Origin: a virus
Direction: 5' to 3' (one strand)
DNA length: 64,000 nucleotides
IMG/VR virus record: IMGVR_UViG_3300046817_000745
Location: 1-64,000 of that record
Shown one piece after another: positions 49,941 to 58,046 of this stretch. The notes under the pieces were generated by a model, which saw only the letters and a list, made by a program, of their open reading frames with translations, searched no databases and was not told where the DNA came from. The translations under genes and the position numbers were made by a program. Position 1 is the first letter of the stretch; each line of letters opens with the position of its first letter.

Positions 49941-50738
49941 CTACTTCCTTCTTCCCTGGAGAACCTGCGCGAGCATGCTCTCAGCGGTGTACCCGGGGTG
50001 GGTTGGATCCCCGATCCTCATGGTGTATGGCAGGCGCCCTCCCAGGCGCTCGCCGGTCTCGTACTGCGGATGCGGCCCGATGAACATCAGGCGGCTGCCG
50101 TCCCGCTCGGCCCCGAGATATCCGAGCACATCCACGTAGTAGGGCAGGAAGTCCTGCGCCTGGCCCTGCACCATCGGGCGCCAGCGGCCGTCCTTCAGGT
50201 GCGTACCGGCCACGAAGGTCATCGACCACAGCGGCTTGACCGGGTGTGTGATCAGGTCGCGATAGGCCCGGACCATCTGGTTGACCTGCCGCAGCAGAGC
50301 TCCCCACTTGTCCCGGTCCATCTGGTTGCCCTTGGTCAGATCGTCGATGATCCGCTGCTGGACCTCGGTGACCGAGTCCATCCCGCCGGAGTTGAACGGA
50401 TGCTGGCCGGAGTTGAGCACGCTGTACGTCGCGGTGACCGTCCGCGCATCACGCACCAGCACGATCGCGGTGTCCCAGCTGCCGTCAGCCTGCGGCGGCG
50501 GCTCGCGCATCGGGTCCCACTCGATTTTGCGCGACGGGGTCCAGTAGGAGGAGCCTTCGACGTCGAGCACGAAGCGCGGAGCCGGCCCCGAGTCGGCGAA
50601 GGTGCTCTTGCCCGCCTTCGGCAGGCCGTGTACGAGGAACGAGAGGCCCTGGACACGGCGGCGGTGCTGCGGTGGCGACTGCATCTGCGGCTGCCGGACG
50701 AACGCCGCGGGCACGTACTGCTGCGGCTGGACGCTCAC
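49941..50738 (-). CDS. Sak4-like RecA-type ATPase (recombinase)
   Basis: The GTG at 50738 overlaps the upstream stop, giving 265 residues. Walker A HGLPKAGKST (37-46) and FVLDVEGSSYW just after match the Sak4/AAA_24 P-loop recombinases of phages, which anneal single strands together with a phage SSB, as encoded next. MREPPPQADGSWDTAIV and TFVAGTHLKDGRW follow. Role in recombination or replication restart is inferred from family and neighbours. Confidence 0.75.
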   Translation of the reverse strand: MSVQPQQYVPAAFVRQPQMQSPPQHRRRVQGLSFLVHGLPKAGKSTFADSGPAPRFVLDVEGSSYWTPSRKIEWDPMREPPPQADGSWDTAIVLVRDARTVTATYSVLNSGQHPFNSGGMDSVTEVQQRIIDDLTKGNQMDRDKWGALLRQVNQMVRAYRDLITHPVKPLWSMTFVAGTHLKDGRWRPMVQGQAQDFLPYYVDVLGYLGAERDGSRLMFIGPHPQYETGERLGGRLPYTMRIGDPTHPGYTAESMLAQVLQGRRK

Positions 50739-50977
50739 CCGAGGACCGCGTTCCACATCGCGACGCAGCCCAGCACCAGGCCGAACATGGCGGCCAGGAC
50801 GAACAACACGTAGAAGACCGTCCCCGCCATGTCTTTGATCCTGGTACGCCGCGCATCCTCGGCAGCACTGCGCAGTGCGAGCTCTGCGGCCTTCTCCTGG
50901 TAGTGGGCGGTTTGCTCGCCGAGGATGGCCTCGAGCACACTCTTGGGGGTGGGTTTGCCTGTCGGTTCGGTCGTCAT
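50735..50977 (-). CDS. Small membrane protein inside the recombination operon (80 aa)
   Basis: An N-terminal helix (SVLEAILGEQTAHYQEKAAELALRS) leads to one strong membrane segment (VFYVLFVLAAMFGLVLGCVAMW) at the C-terminus. A GATCAGGGAAG signal sits before it, inside the end of the nuclease gene. The reason for a membrane protein between nuclease and recombinase is unknown; it could tether the replication machinery. No family recognised. Confidence 0.6.
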   Translation of the reverse strand: MTTEPTGKPTPKSVLEAILGEQTAHYQEKAAELALRSAAEDARRTRIKDMAGTVFYVLFVLAAMFGLVLGCVAMWNAVLG

Positions 50978-51951
50978 ATCTTCGCCATCTCTTCCCTGAT
51001 CGTGCGGAGCGCGTCGTCCCGGTAGTACTCGTAGGGGTCCGCCTGCCGGAACCGTCCACTGCGGACAAGACTAGCAGACCAGTCGCTCCCGTCGTCCATC
51101 ATCGGGCAGATTTCCCGGAAGGTGCACCACCACTTGCAGTCCGTCGGGATCTGCGTGGGGTACATCTGCGAGCGCTGCACCTGGTCGATCACAGACAGGT
51201 CGCCGCCACTGCGCTGGTATGCGTCGTCGAGCATCGAGCGGGCCCACATGATCTGCTGCGCCACGCTCTGCACCCGCAGCAGCGTCGCGTCGATCTCCTG
51301 CGGAGTGTAGGTGAACGGGTCACGGCGGTAGTAGGGCGGCTGCGCACTGCCGGTGCGCTTCACCCGGCGCAGCGTGTCGATCGTGCCACCCGCGATCTTC
51401 GGGCCGTCTGCCGCGCTGGCAAGGTGCTGTACCAGCGTGTAGAGCTTCATCTGCGGGTCAAGGCGTAGTTGCTCGGCGCGCTCGAAGGTGGCCCCGGTCT
51501 TGTAGTCGCGGAACATCAGCGCGCCGTCGGAGATCCGCAGGGCCACCTGATCCAACCGGGCGCGCAGCTGCACTCCGGGCACTCCGGGCAGGTCGACCCG
51601 CAGATCGGTCTCGGTGGCCACGATCTTGAAGTCTGCGTCCTCGCCGCTCTCGACCAGCCACTCCAGGTAGCCGGACACCATCGCCTCGGCCAGGTCCGCC
51701 TCCTTCGCCAAGTCCGCCGCGAAGTCGGGATGTTTGGCGGCCTCGGCCTTGTACAGCAGTGCGAGCACCGCGACCGGGTCGAGCTGGTATCCGAAATGGC
51801 CCTCGAGCGCGGTGTGCACCCGCTTGCCGAGCTCCCTGTTGCCGACGGGCGACTCATCGGTGGGCACGAATCCTAGGTAGTATGTCAAGTACCAATTACG
51901 TCGGCACCTGAGCCACGCATAGATCTCCGACTGCGAGATCAGCATCGTCAT
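50974..51951 (-). CDS. Cas4/RecB-like PD-(D/E)XK nuclease with Fe-S cysteines
   Basis: The 325-residue protein shows the nuclease core: His46, RLDQ with Asp134, RDYKTG with Asp149 and Lys151, and QMKLY (167-171). Cys16 (LRCRRNW) and C-terminal Cys272, Cys276 and Cys282 (CKWWCTFREIC) are placed as in Cas4/AddB-type 4Fe-4S nucleases. It would resect DNA ends for the Sak4/SSB system. The start may be ATG 51951 (over the upstream stop) or 51945, better spaced from GGGAGG. Confidence 0.82.
   Translation of the reverse strand: MTMLISQSEIYAWLRCRRNWYLTYYLGFVPTDESPVGNRELGKRVHTALEGHFGYQLDPVAVLALLYKAEAAKHPDFAADLAKEADLAEAMVSGYLEWLVESGEDADFKIVATETDLRVDLPGVPGVQLRARLDQVALRISDGALMFRDYKTGATFERAEQLRLDPQMKLYTLVQHLASAADGPKIAGGTIDTLRRVKRTGSAQPPYYRRDPFTYTPQEIDATLLRVQSVAQQIMWARSMLDDAYQRSGGDLSVIDQVQRSQMYPTQIPTDCKWWCTFREICPMMDDGSDWSASLVRSGRFRQADPYEYYRDDALRTIREEMAKI
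50991..51001 (-). promoter_or_regulatory. Extended RBS within the nuclease gene
   Basis: GATCAGGGAAG on the minus strand, inside the last codons of the nuclease gene and 13 bases before the ATG at 50977. Its conservation inside coding sequence shows it serves the downstream start. Confidence 0.5.
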
Positions 51952-52163
51952 CCTCCCTGCTTTCCTTCCAGTATTTCTCCGGTGATCACCCGATACTGAG
52001 GGCGAACGAACGACTGCATCTCATCGAACGCACTGTGTGCAGACTGCTCGGTGGCGAACGGAATCCTGACCACCAGGCCGCCGTTCCGTCTCTCGATCTC
52101 AACGCCGTCATACGGATGCAGGAATGCGATCTCCACGTACCAGTCGCCTTCTGCCTCACTCAT
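51948..52163 (-). CDS. Small hypothetical protein (71 aa)
   Basis: The product begins EGDWYVEIAFLHPYDGVEIERR and has VVRIPFATEQSAHSAFDEM, a short alpha/beta domain. It overlaps both neighbours, the nuclease and the helicase, and is therefore in the same operon. No function is recognised. Confidence 0.55.
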   Translation of the reverse strand: MSEAEGDWYVEIAFLHPYDGVEIERRNGGLVVRIPFATEQSAHSAFDEMQSFVRPQYRVITGEILEGKQGG

Positions 52164-54015
52164 CGTCGCCTGCGATCAGCCAGCGCAGCAGGTCGGCATC
52201 GCGGGTGAGCTCGGCCGCGCGCTCGCCCTTCTGCTCGCCGAGCTGGAACAGCCGCTCCTCGACCGTGCCGGGGGTGATGGAGTAGACGATGCGGACACCG
52301 CCCTGCGCCGTGCCCTGCTGCCCGATCCGGTCGATGCGGCAGATCTTCTGATCGCGCGAGCGCCAGCTCGGGTCCGGCTGCATGAAGAAGATCGTGTGAG
52401 CCGCGGTGAGCGTGATCGACTCCGCGCCGGCCGCGGTGATGAAGATGACCTGGCAGTCGCCGCGCTGGAACCAGGTCACCGCCTGGTCCATGGCGTCCGC
52501 GGTCATCCCGCCGACGATCTTGCAGTGTGTGATCTTCTTAGCGGCCAGGGCCTTCTCGGCGAGCGCGACCAGCTGCGGCGAGTTGGCGGATACGACCAGC
52601 TGGCCTTCCTCGTCCTCGAGGAAGTCGAGCAGGTCGGCCACCTTCGATGACGGCATGATCATTCGGGGCCGCAGCACCGTGAACCCGTCACCGTCCTCGC
52701 CCTCGGTGACCTCGAGCATGGACGATGCCAGCTGGCACAGGCGGGTGAACGCCACCAGATCGTTCGACGCAACGACCAGCCTGCCCTCGAGCTCGACCAG
52801 TGCCTGCTTGGCGATCTCTTTGTACGTGCGCTTCTGCGCCGGGGACATCTGCGGATAGCGGAACACCGGCTCGAGGCGGGTCGGCAGGAACGGCAGCGCG
52901 ACCTTGCGCGGGATCCGCCGGATCAGCGGCTGGACGAAGGAGTGGAAGGTCTCCGCGGTGTCCGGCCGGATGCCGAGCACGGTGGTCCCGCCGTGGAAAT
53001 TGATCTCTTTGACGGCGAACAGGTCCAGGTAGCGACTGCGGGACGGCGCGGTGGCGACGTCCAGGCCGTGCAGCAGCGGCCAGAGCTGGCCGATGTGGTC
53101 GGCGACCGGCGTGCCGGTGGCCAGCCAACGGTATTCCGCCTGGTGCAGCATCCACCACAGCGCGCGGGTCTGCTTCGAGCGTGCGTCCTGCATTCGGTGC
53201 GCCTCGTCGGCGATCACCGTGCGCCAGGGTGTTCCCGTCAAGTTTAGATCCTTCGGGTGCACCTCACACCGGGCCGCGGCGATGCCTTCGTCGATGCCGC
53301 CGCACGCCTTGCACCGGATGAACCGGACGCCGGGGTACGCCTCGAGCCGCGTGTGCGCGCGTACGTTCGGCCAGCCGATGATCCACACATCTCCGTCGTC
53401 CCGCTCGATCGCCTGGCGGCGGCGAAGCGCCGTGCCGTCGACCACGACCGTGCGCAGCTCCGGCGCCCAGTGCGCAAACTCGCGCTCCCAGTTGCGGATC
53501 GCCGCGACCGAGCAGACGACCAGCGCCGGCAGCGGGTCGGGGCCGAGCTCCTTCGCCAGCTGCAGTGCGCGGATCAGCTGAGGCGTCTTGCCGTTGCCCT
53601 GCTCATCGCCGAGGATCGCATGGCGCCGGTCGTATAGGTATACAGCTCCGCCGCACTGGAACGGGTAGAGCTTGCGCGGCCGCCCGTCTGGGAACGGCAG
53701 GCTGAGCTCGTCCAGCTCATCGAGGCACGGCGAGATGCCGTCGTACTCGCCGTCGTCCAGGGCGCTGCGCAGCTTCCAGGCGTACACCACGTCGTCGTAT
53801 GCGTTCTTGGACCACGCTTGCAAATCGGGGCCGACGTCCAGCGGCTGGCCGGACCATAGCATGTGCAGCGTGACGACGGTCGCCCACGACAGCGGGGCGT
53901 GCCAGGTCCCTGCGTTCTTGTCGAAGTTGCAGCCGGGCATCTGGGCAGTGAGGTGGTTCTCCACCGTGCTGCACCCGATCACTATCTTGCGGTCGATGAT
54001 CTCAGCCCATGCCAT
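52156..54015 (-). CDS. SNF2-family (SF2) DNA helicase/translocase
   Basis: The 619-residue protein has an N-terminal HARP-like part (CNFDKNAGTWHAP), Walker A DEQGNGKT (137-144), the DEAH box (270-273), TGTPV (motif III region) and RIDRIGQ (motif VI). Between motifs I and II a CKACGG...CEVH cluster (Cys235, Cys238, Cys250, His253) is probably a zinc knuckle. Phage enzymes of this type remodel forks or displace proteins. It overlaps its neighbours on both sides. Confidence 0.85.
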   Translation of the reverse strand: MAWAEIIDRKIVIGCSTVENHLTAQMPGCNFDKNAGTWHAPLSWATVVTLHMLWSGQPLDVGPDLQAWSKNAYDDVVYAWKLRSALDDGEYDGISPCLDELDELSLPFPDGRPRKLYPFQCGGAVYLYDRRHAILGDEQGNGKTPQLIRALQLAKELGPDPLPALVVCSVAAIRNWEREFAHWAPELRTVVVDGTALRRRQAIERDDGDVWIIGWPNVRAHTRLEAYPGVRFIRCKACGGIDEGIAAARCEVHPKDLNLTGTPWRTVIADEAHRMQDARSKQTRALWWMLHQAEYRWLATGTPVADHIGQLWPLLHGLDVATAPSRSRYLDLFAVKEINFHGGTTVLGIRPDTAETFHSFVQPLIRRIPRKVALPFLPTRLEPVFRYPQMSPAQKRTYKEIAKQALVELEGRLVVASNDLVAFTRLCQLASSMLEVTEGEDGDGFTVLRPRMIMPSSKVADLLDFLEDEEGQLVVSANSPQLVALAEKALAAKKITHCKIVGGMTADAMDQAVTWFQRGDCQVIFITAAGAESITLTAAHTIFFMQPDPSWRSRDQKICRIDRIGQQGTAQGGVRIVYSITPGTVEERLFQLGEQKGERAAELTRDADLLRWLIAGDDE

Positions 54016-54319
54016 GGCCGGCCTGCTTCTGTCGCAGGAGCAGCTGGTGTCCTGCCTCGGTCAAAGACGACGGTGACTTGAAGAGTTTGATCAGTTCTCG
54101 ACCGACAATCGTGAGCCGCACCGGGTCACCGTGGCCGTTGCCGACGTCGATCAGACCGTACTGTCCGAGTACGCGGAATGTCTCGCTGTTCACGGTGTAG
54201 TTCGTGCCAGGCAAAGTCCAACGACTGCGCGGAGCGACGATGAAGACCACACCATCGCCTTGGTCCTGCGTGTCAATCGTGCGGAGTAGGACCAAAGATG
54301 CACGTGTAAGGGGTTGCAT
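54002..54319 (-). CDS. Winged-helix-like small protein (105 aa)
   Basis: A promoter and an extended ribosome-binding signal (GATCAGGGAGG) precede it. The protein reads TRASLVLLRTIDTQ, SETFRVLGQYGLIDVGNG and SLTEAGHQLLLRQKQ, the helix-strand order of a winged helix of MarR/phage-regulator type. It may regulate or load the helicase encoded 14 bases into its end. No family certain. Confidence 0.55.
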   Translation of the reverse strand: MQPLTRASLVLLRTIDTQDQGDGVVFIVAPRSRWTLPGTNYTVNSETFRVLGQYGLIDVGNGHGDPVRLTIVGRELIKLFKSPSSLTEAGHQLLLRQKQAGHGMG

Positions 54320-54323
54320 TCTT

Positions 54324-54349
54324 CCTCCCTGATCTCGCTGCCGACCCTA
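54324..54349 (-). promoter_or_regulatory. Promoter candidate with extended RBS
   Basis: On the minus strand TAGGGT (54349-54344), then CGGCAGCGAGATCAGGGAGG (signal at 54334-54324) before the ATG at 54319. CTGCTGACATC lies a few bases upstream, close to the CTGATGACAA element. The -10 overlaps the stop of the resolvase gene. Confidence 0.45.
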
Positions 54350-54811
54350 CAAGATGTCAGCAGTATGGAGACTAGCACGCCAGTGGGCCGGCAGGTTGCC
54401 GGTCCGTAGGCACCACGCCACGAGGTGCTGGGCTGCGCTCTGCGCGTCGTCTTTCCCGGCCGGCCAGATGCCCAGGGACCGCAGCACGGTCGGGTTGGCG
54501 ACCTTGCGGTCGTCGGGCGCGGCGGGGGTCAGGATCCGCACGTGGCGGGATGTGGCCAGATACCGGGCCACGCCGATCATCTCGATCGTCTGGTGCACCG
54601 GCTCCTGCGTGAGCTTGTGCGTCTGCGGGCCGATGTGGAATCGCTCCCATCCGACCACACCGCCGTAGTTCCACCGTGTGCAGAACAGATCGATCATGTC
54701 TGCGGCGCGCTGTGGCGGGAACTCGTCGGTCCAGAAGTCTTGACCGCCGATCAGCGTCGCCAGGCCGGTCATCCCGCCGGGGTCGATCCACATCACAGCC
54801 GGAGGCAGCAT
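54347..54811 (-). CDS. RuvC-like Holliday junction resolvase
   Basis: 154 residues with the RNase H-fold acids of RuvC: WIDPGGMTGLA (Asp10), VGWERFHIG (Glu56) and GKDDAQSAAQH (Asp121/122, His129). The size and TPAAPDDRKVA segment fit actinophage resolvases that process branched DNA before packaging. Located between polymerase-linked genes and the helicase, consistent with late replication. Start ATG 54811. Confidence 0.78.
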   Translation of the reverse strand: MLPPAVMWIDPGGMTGLATLIGGQDFWTDEFPPQRAADMIDLFCTRWNYGGVVGWERFHIGPQTHKLTQEPVHQTIEMIGVARYLATSRHVRILTPAAPDDRKVANPTVLRSLGIWPAGKDDAQSAAQHLVAWCLRTGNLPAHWRASLHTADIL

Positions 54812-54822
54812 TTTGATCCTCT

Positions 54823-55113
54823 CTACACCAGTCGTTTCGGGACCTTGCGCAGCGGAGCGCGGTCAGTCATCGGTCGGATGAAGGGGTTCAGACCGCCATC
54901 ACGCCCGCGCGACCACAGCCGCTTCCAGCAGTAGGAACAGTTCTCGAAGTGCACGTCGCAATGGTGCGGCACGTGGTACCCGCGCAGCCAACACGCCGGG
55001 CGCCACAGCCACGCGTATCCGCGGTCGGTGCAGTGCCACCAGACGGCATGGATGCGGTTGCCTCCGTTGAGTTTGCGACGGTACCAGCGGTCGAAACGGC
55101 TGCGGAGGCTCAC
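54823..55113 (-). CDS. Trp-rich Cys-containing small protein (96 aa)
   Basis: The protein has nine Trp residues in its first 70 (VWWHCTDRGYAWLWRPACW; WKRLWSRGRDG) and a DVHFENCSYCWKR knuckle with a CxxC. It is basic and may bind nucleic acid through a zinc site. It has a similar feel to the two micro-proteins at 57.2-57.5 kb (YCxTC with Trp). No family known. Confidence 0.55.
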   Translation of the reverse strand: MSLRSRFDRWYRRKLNGGNRIHAVWWHCTDRGYAWLWRPACWLRGYHVPHHCDVHFENCSYCWKRLWSRGRDGGLNPFIRPMTDRAPLRKVPKRLV

Positions 55114-55116
55114 CGG

Positions 55117-55440
55117 TCAGTCCCTCGCGTCGATGAGCAGCGGCGTGAGAGATCCGCCGTCGAAGCCGTGTGTCGGCGGGATCTTGGTCCACACTCGGCC
55201 CTTCTGGTCCAGCCAGCCGACCCGCCGCAGCGTCGCGAAGTGCAGGGCGGCCGCGTCCCACGCCAGCTCCATCAACTCCAGGTCTTTGACCGCGGTCGGC
55301 GTGACGCCGCCGGACTCCTGGCGCGCCGCCTCCCACTCGCTGAACGAGATGTGACGCGGGTCGACGGGTGTCTTCCACTCCTCGCCTCGGTACGTGTGCA
55401 TGTCGGTCTGCGCTCCGGGGTACCTCACGACTTCACCCAT
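55117..55440 (-). CDS. Small hypothetical protein (107 aa)
   Basis: The ATG at 55440 lies just inside the end of the polymerase gene. The product reads GEEWKTPVDPRHISFSEWEAAR, VKDLELMELAWDAAALHFATLRR and WLDQKGRVWTKIP. A soluble helix-rich protein with no known domain. Translation is probably coupled to the polymerase. Confidence 0.55.
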   Translation of the reverse strand: MGEVVRYPGAQTDMHTYRGEEWKTPVDPRHISFSEWEAARQESGGVTPTAVKDLELMELAWDAAALHFATLRRVGWLDQKGRVWTKIPPTHGFDGGSLTPLLIDARD

Positions 55441-57206
55441 CTCTCTGTCAATACCTTCCCATCCCACGTGATCGGGACTTGGTACGTGTCGCGATCGGTC
55501 AGGATCCTGGTCATCGTAGCCAGGGCGTCCTCAGCGTGCTCGGCCGGGAACTCGGCCAGTACTTCGTCATGGATGGTAAGACGCAGATAAGGACTGAACC
55601 CGGCCGCATCCAGCGCGATCACGCCCTTTTTCAAGATCTCGGCGGCGTGGCCCTGGATCTTGTAGTTCAGCCCTGCATAGCTTTTGCCGCGGTCGGTGTA
55701 CAGCACCCGCCCGGTGGGCGTGGTCACGAATCCGCGGCGGCCGGCGTTCTCCTCGGCCCGGCACCGCGCGGTGATCTGTGACATCAGCCGGTCAAGGCCG
55801 GGGTAGAGCCGGCCGAATGCGGTATACACCGGCCGGGCCTGCTCGACTGGCACGCCCGCGGTCACCGCCATTTTCTCCAGCCCGGATCCGTAGATCTTCG
55901 CGTAGGTGGCGTTTTTGGTCACCTGGCGGCGGGTGTCCTTCTTATCGATCTGCTCGGGGTCGGTCTGGAAGATCTGCCCTGCCATCAGCCGGAAGAAGTC
56001 GACACCGCTCGCGTCGGCGCGGTGGAACATCTCGATCATGCCGGGGTCGGCCGAGAAGTGCGCGGCCAGGCGTGCCTCGATCTGGTCGGCGTCGATCGTC
56101 ACGAACGCGTTTCCGGGCCGCGGCCGGTACGCTCCGCGGATCATCGGCACGTCCCGGTCGAAGGTCTGCATCGGCGGGTCGGTGACGCTCTGGCGTGAGG
56201 TGCGCGCCTGGATCGTGTTGATCGAGGCGTGGATGACGTCGTCGGCGTCGCGCAGGTCGAGGAATTTGCGCAGGTGCGTGTTCACGATCTTGTCGGCCTT
56301 GCGGGCGCCGGTGATCGTCTCAATCAGCCGGCGGTGTGCAGGGTACTCGGCTGCGTACATCCGCAGCGTGTCCTTGTCCATCGACGGCTGGCCGGTCTTC
56401 GTCCACGACAGCGTCGGGATCCCGACGGCATTGAGCACCCGCTCGAGCTGGGCGGAGGAGTTGACCGAGGTGACGCCGTGCTCCCCGCGCAGCCATGCCT
56501 TCGCGTCGTGCTCCCACGCCGTGACCTGCTCGATCGAGCGCTCGATGTACGGCACGTCGAGCATCATCCCGGTGTCCATCATCTGCGCCGCGATACGAGC
56601 GGTGGCCCGTTCCAGGTCGTACGCCTCCCGGTACTTGGCGAGCACCTCGGGGCCGATCTTGTTCCAGATGTGCGCGGTCAAGACCGGGTCGAGCGCGGAG
56701 TACGCGGTGTATCCGGGGTACTCGATCGGCACAGTCGCCCACGTCCAGTGGTTGGTGGCCATCGCGTCGTGCAGCACCTGCTCGCCGATCATGGCGCGCG
56801 GGTCGATCATCTTCGCGGAGACGGGCTTGAGCCCGTGCAGGGCGATCGAGTCGTGCAGATGGCAGGCGATCAGCGTGTCGTGGATTTTCGACCAGTCGAG
56901 TTTCAGCCCGAGCTGGGCGAGCACCCGCCAGTCGTACGCGCTCTGATGCGCGGCCAGCTCGCCGCGGTACTTGCGCAGGATCTCCAGCAGACCGCCGCCC
57001 CACAGGTGCGCGGGGGCAGCCCATCCGGTGCGCATGTCGCCGATCTGGACCATGCGGCACACGTCCCGGTACGGGGAGAGACCCGCCGACTCCGTGTCGA
57101 AGCACAGCGGACCCTGCCGACGTTCCCCGGCCCATCGCTGGCACTCGGCCAGCTCATCGATCGACATGATCGTGCGCAGGCTGACGCCGTCCAGCGCGCC
57201 GGCCAT
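55425..57206 (-). CDS. DNA polymerase I (family A) with 3'-5' exonuclease
   Basis: The ATG at 57206 overlaps the upstream stop (TGATG), giving 593 residues; a TTG at 57218 is possible. The exonuclease site shows CFDTES (Asp37, Glu39), Asp92 and Asp173. The polymerase has motif A TIDADQIEARL (Asp372, where the usual form is DYSQIE), motif B R427...K431...Tyr435 (Tyr at the E. coli Phe762 position, as in T7) and motif C HDE (546-548). No 5'-nuclease domain. It is the phage replicative polymerase. Confidence 0.92.
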   Translation of the reverse strand: MAGALDGVSLRTIMSIDELAECQRWAGERRQGPLCFDTESAGLSPYRDVCRMVQIGDMRTGWAAPAHLWGGGLLEILRKYRGELAAHQSAYDWRVLAQLGLKLDWSKIHDTLIACHLHDSIALHGLKPVSAKMIDPRAMIGEQVLHDAMATNHWTWATVPIEYPGYTAYSALDPVLTAHIWNKIGPEVLAKYREAYDLERATARIAAQMMDTGMMLDVPYIERSIEQVTAWEHDAKAWLRGEHGVTSVNSSAQLERVLNAVGIPTLSWTKTGQPSMDKDTLRMYAAEYPAHRRLIETITGARKADKIVNTHLRKFLDLRDADDVIHASINTIQARTSRQSVTDPPMQTFDRDVPMIRGAYRPRPGNAFVTIDADQIEARLAAHFSADPGMIEMFHRADASGVDFFRLMAGQIFQTDPEQIDKKDTRRQVTKNATYAKIYGSGLEKMAVTAGVPVEQARPVYTAFGRLYPGLDRLMSQITARCRAEENAGRRGFVTTPTGRVLYTDRGKSYAGLNYKIQGHAAEILKKGVIALDAAGFSPYLRLTIHDEVLAEFPAEHAEDALATMTRILTDRDTYQVPITWDGKVLTERWVKS

Positions 57207-57328
57207 CAGACGGTCCAATGCTTGGACCAGTCCAGATTACAGGTCGAGCAGTAGTACCCCTTGTAGTAAAGCTCTTTGTATGATGACACGTCATGTCTCA
57301 ACAGCTTGTGCAGCAACGCTCGGATCAT
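57206..57328 (-). CDS. Micro-protein with YYCSTC knuckle (40 aa)
   Basis: A 40-codon gene, read by hand, whose TGA overlaps the polymerase ATG. It begins MIRALLHKLL and has KGYYCSTCNLDWSKHW. It is similar in plan to the next protein upstream (MIRLW... YHCWTCGKGW ... KHWT), so the two look like a tandem duplication. A CxxC with flanking aromatics suggests a mini zinc knuckle. Function unknown. Confidence 0.5.
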   Translation of the reverse strand: MIRALLHKLLRHDVSSYKELYYKGYYCSTCNLDWSKHWTV

Positions 57329-57329
57329 G

Positions 57330-57473
57330 TCACGCCGTCCAGTGCTTGCCAGCCCGGAAGAACAGACCGTTCCAGCCTTTGCCACACGTCCAGCAGTGGT
57401 AGAAGTTCGCGTAGCCGCGGCCGGGGATGGACGTGCGGTGCAGCATCAGCTCATGCGCCCAGAGCCGGATCAT
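57330..57473 (-). CDS. Micro-protein with YHCWTC knuckle (47 aa)
   Basis: The ATG overlaps the stop of the 167-residue gene. The product has MIRLWAHELMLHR and YANFYHCWTCGKGWNG, and ends GKHWTA, paralleling the 40-residue neighbour. Short Cys-pair proteins like these are common in actinophage early regions; no role is known. Confidence 0.5.
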   Translation of the reverse strand: MIRLWAHELMLHRTSIPGRGYANFYHCWTCGKGWNGLFFRAGKHWTA

Positions 57474-57973
57474 CGCGTGACACCCGACCTCGGGATCAGC
57501 GCGAGGAAATGCGGGTGCTCCTGCGCGACCGCGCCGAGTAGCTCGATGACCGGCTTCGACCAGAACGCCTTGCCGGTGCGGTGGTCGATCACGAGGTTGT
57601 CCACGACCTGCTGCTCCGTGTCCAGGAACCACACGTTGTGGCGCGGGATCTCCATCCGCACCGGATCGCCGGGACGCATGGCGCTCAGCTCGGGCGGGCG
57701 GCACTGCCCGCACGGCTCGGACCCCTCGAGCAGGTCGGCGGCAGTGGCCGGCTGGCCGGGGCGCGCCTGCTTCGGCGTGCGGCAGGTGGTGTCCTGGCGG
57801 TGGTAGAGAGTCGAGTCCGAGAGCCGGTGGATCACCCATCCGCCACCTTCGCGCTGGTACAGCGCGATCTCGATCCATCGCGCCCGCTCGCCGTCGTCGG
57901 TGGTCACCTCGGCGGCGAGAACCCCCTCGAACTGCGAGACCACGGCTCCGCGGTGGTCCTTAATAATGATCAT
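57470..57973 (-). CDS. Hypothetical Cys-containing protein (167 aa)
   Basis: The first gene of the leftward operon, with CCTCCCTGAAC (reverse of GTTCAGGGAGG) just upstream. The N-terminal half is beta-rich (WIEIALYQREGGGWVIHRL), then TTCRTPKQARPGQPA with GSEPCGQCRPP, three or four cysteines, and a C-terminal domain VWFLDTEQQVVDNLVI. Possibly a metal-binding regulator of early functions. No family recognised. Confidence 0.6.
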   Translation of the reverse strand: MIIIKDHRGAVVSQFEGVLAAEVTTDDGERARWIEIALYQREGGGWVIHRLSDSTLYHRQDTTCRTPKQARPGQPATAADLLEGSEPCGQCRPPELSAMRPGDPVRMEIPRHNVWFLDTEQQVVDNLVIDHRTGKAFWSKPVIELLGAVAQEHPHFLALIPRSGVTR

Positions 57974-58046
57974 GTGTTCCTCCCTGAACTAGTCCGCAGT
58001 TGAGTCTACAATAGGATCGGCACGAACGTTCAGGGAGGATTTGGCA
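57974..58046 (+). promoter_or_regulatory. Divergent promoter region between the replication operons
   Basis: TACAAT (58007-58012) faces right and TAGACT (58008-58003 on the minus strand) faces left, sharing the central TA. Each side ends in an extended ribosome-binding signal: GTTCAGGGAGG at 58028-58038 and its minus-strand copy at 57989-57979. The -10 boxes overlap, so the two start sites should compete for polymerase. Confidence 0.6.

Noticed and set aside
48768-50813. 681-codon plus-strand frame
   Set aside because: Opposite the SSB and Sak4-like genes; starts inside the hairpin region and has no motif.
57275-57300. TGATGACACGTCATG palindrome as another operator
   Set aside because: It lies inside the 40-residue gene, has no -10 box beside it, and matches the TTGTCATCAG element only in part.
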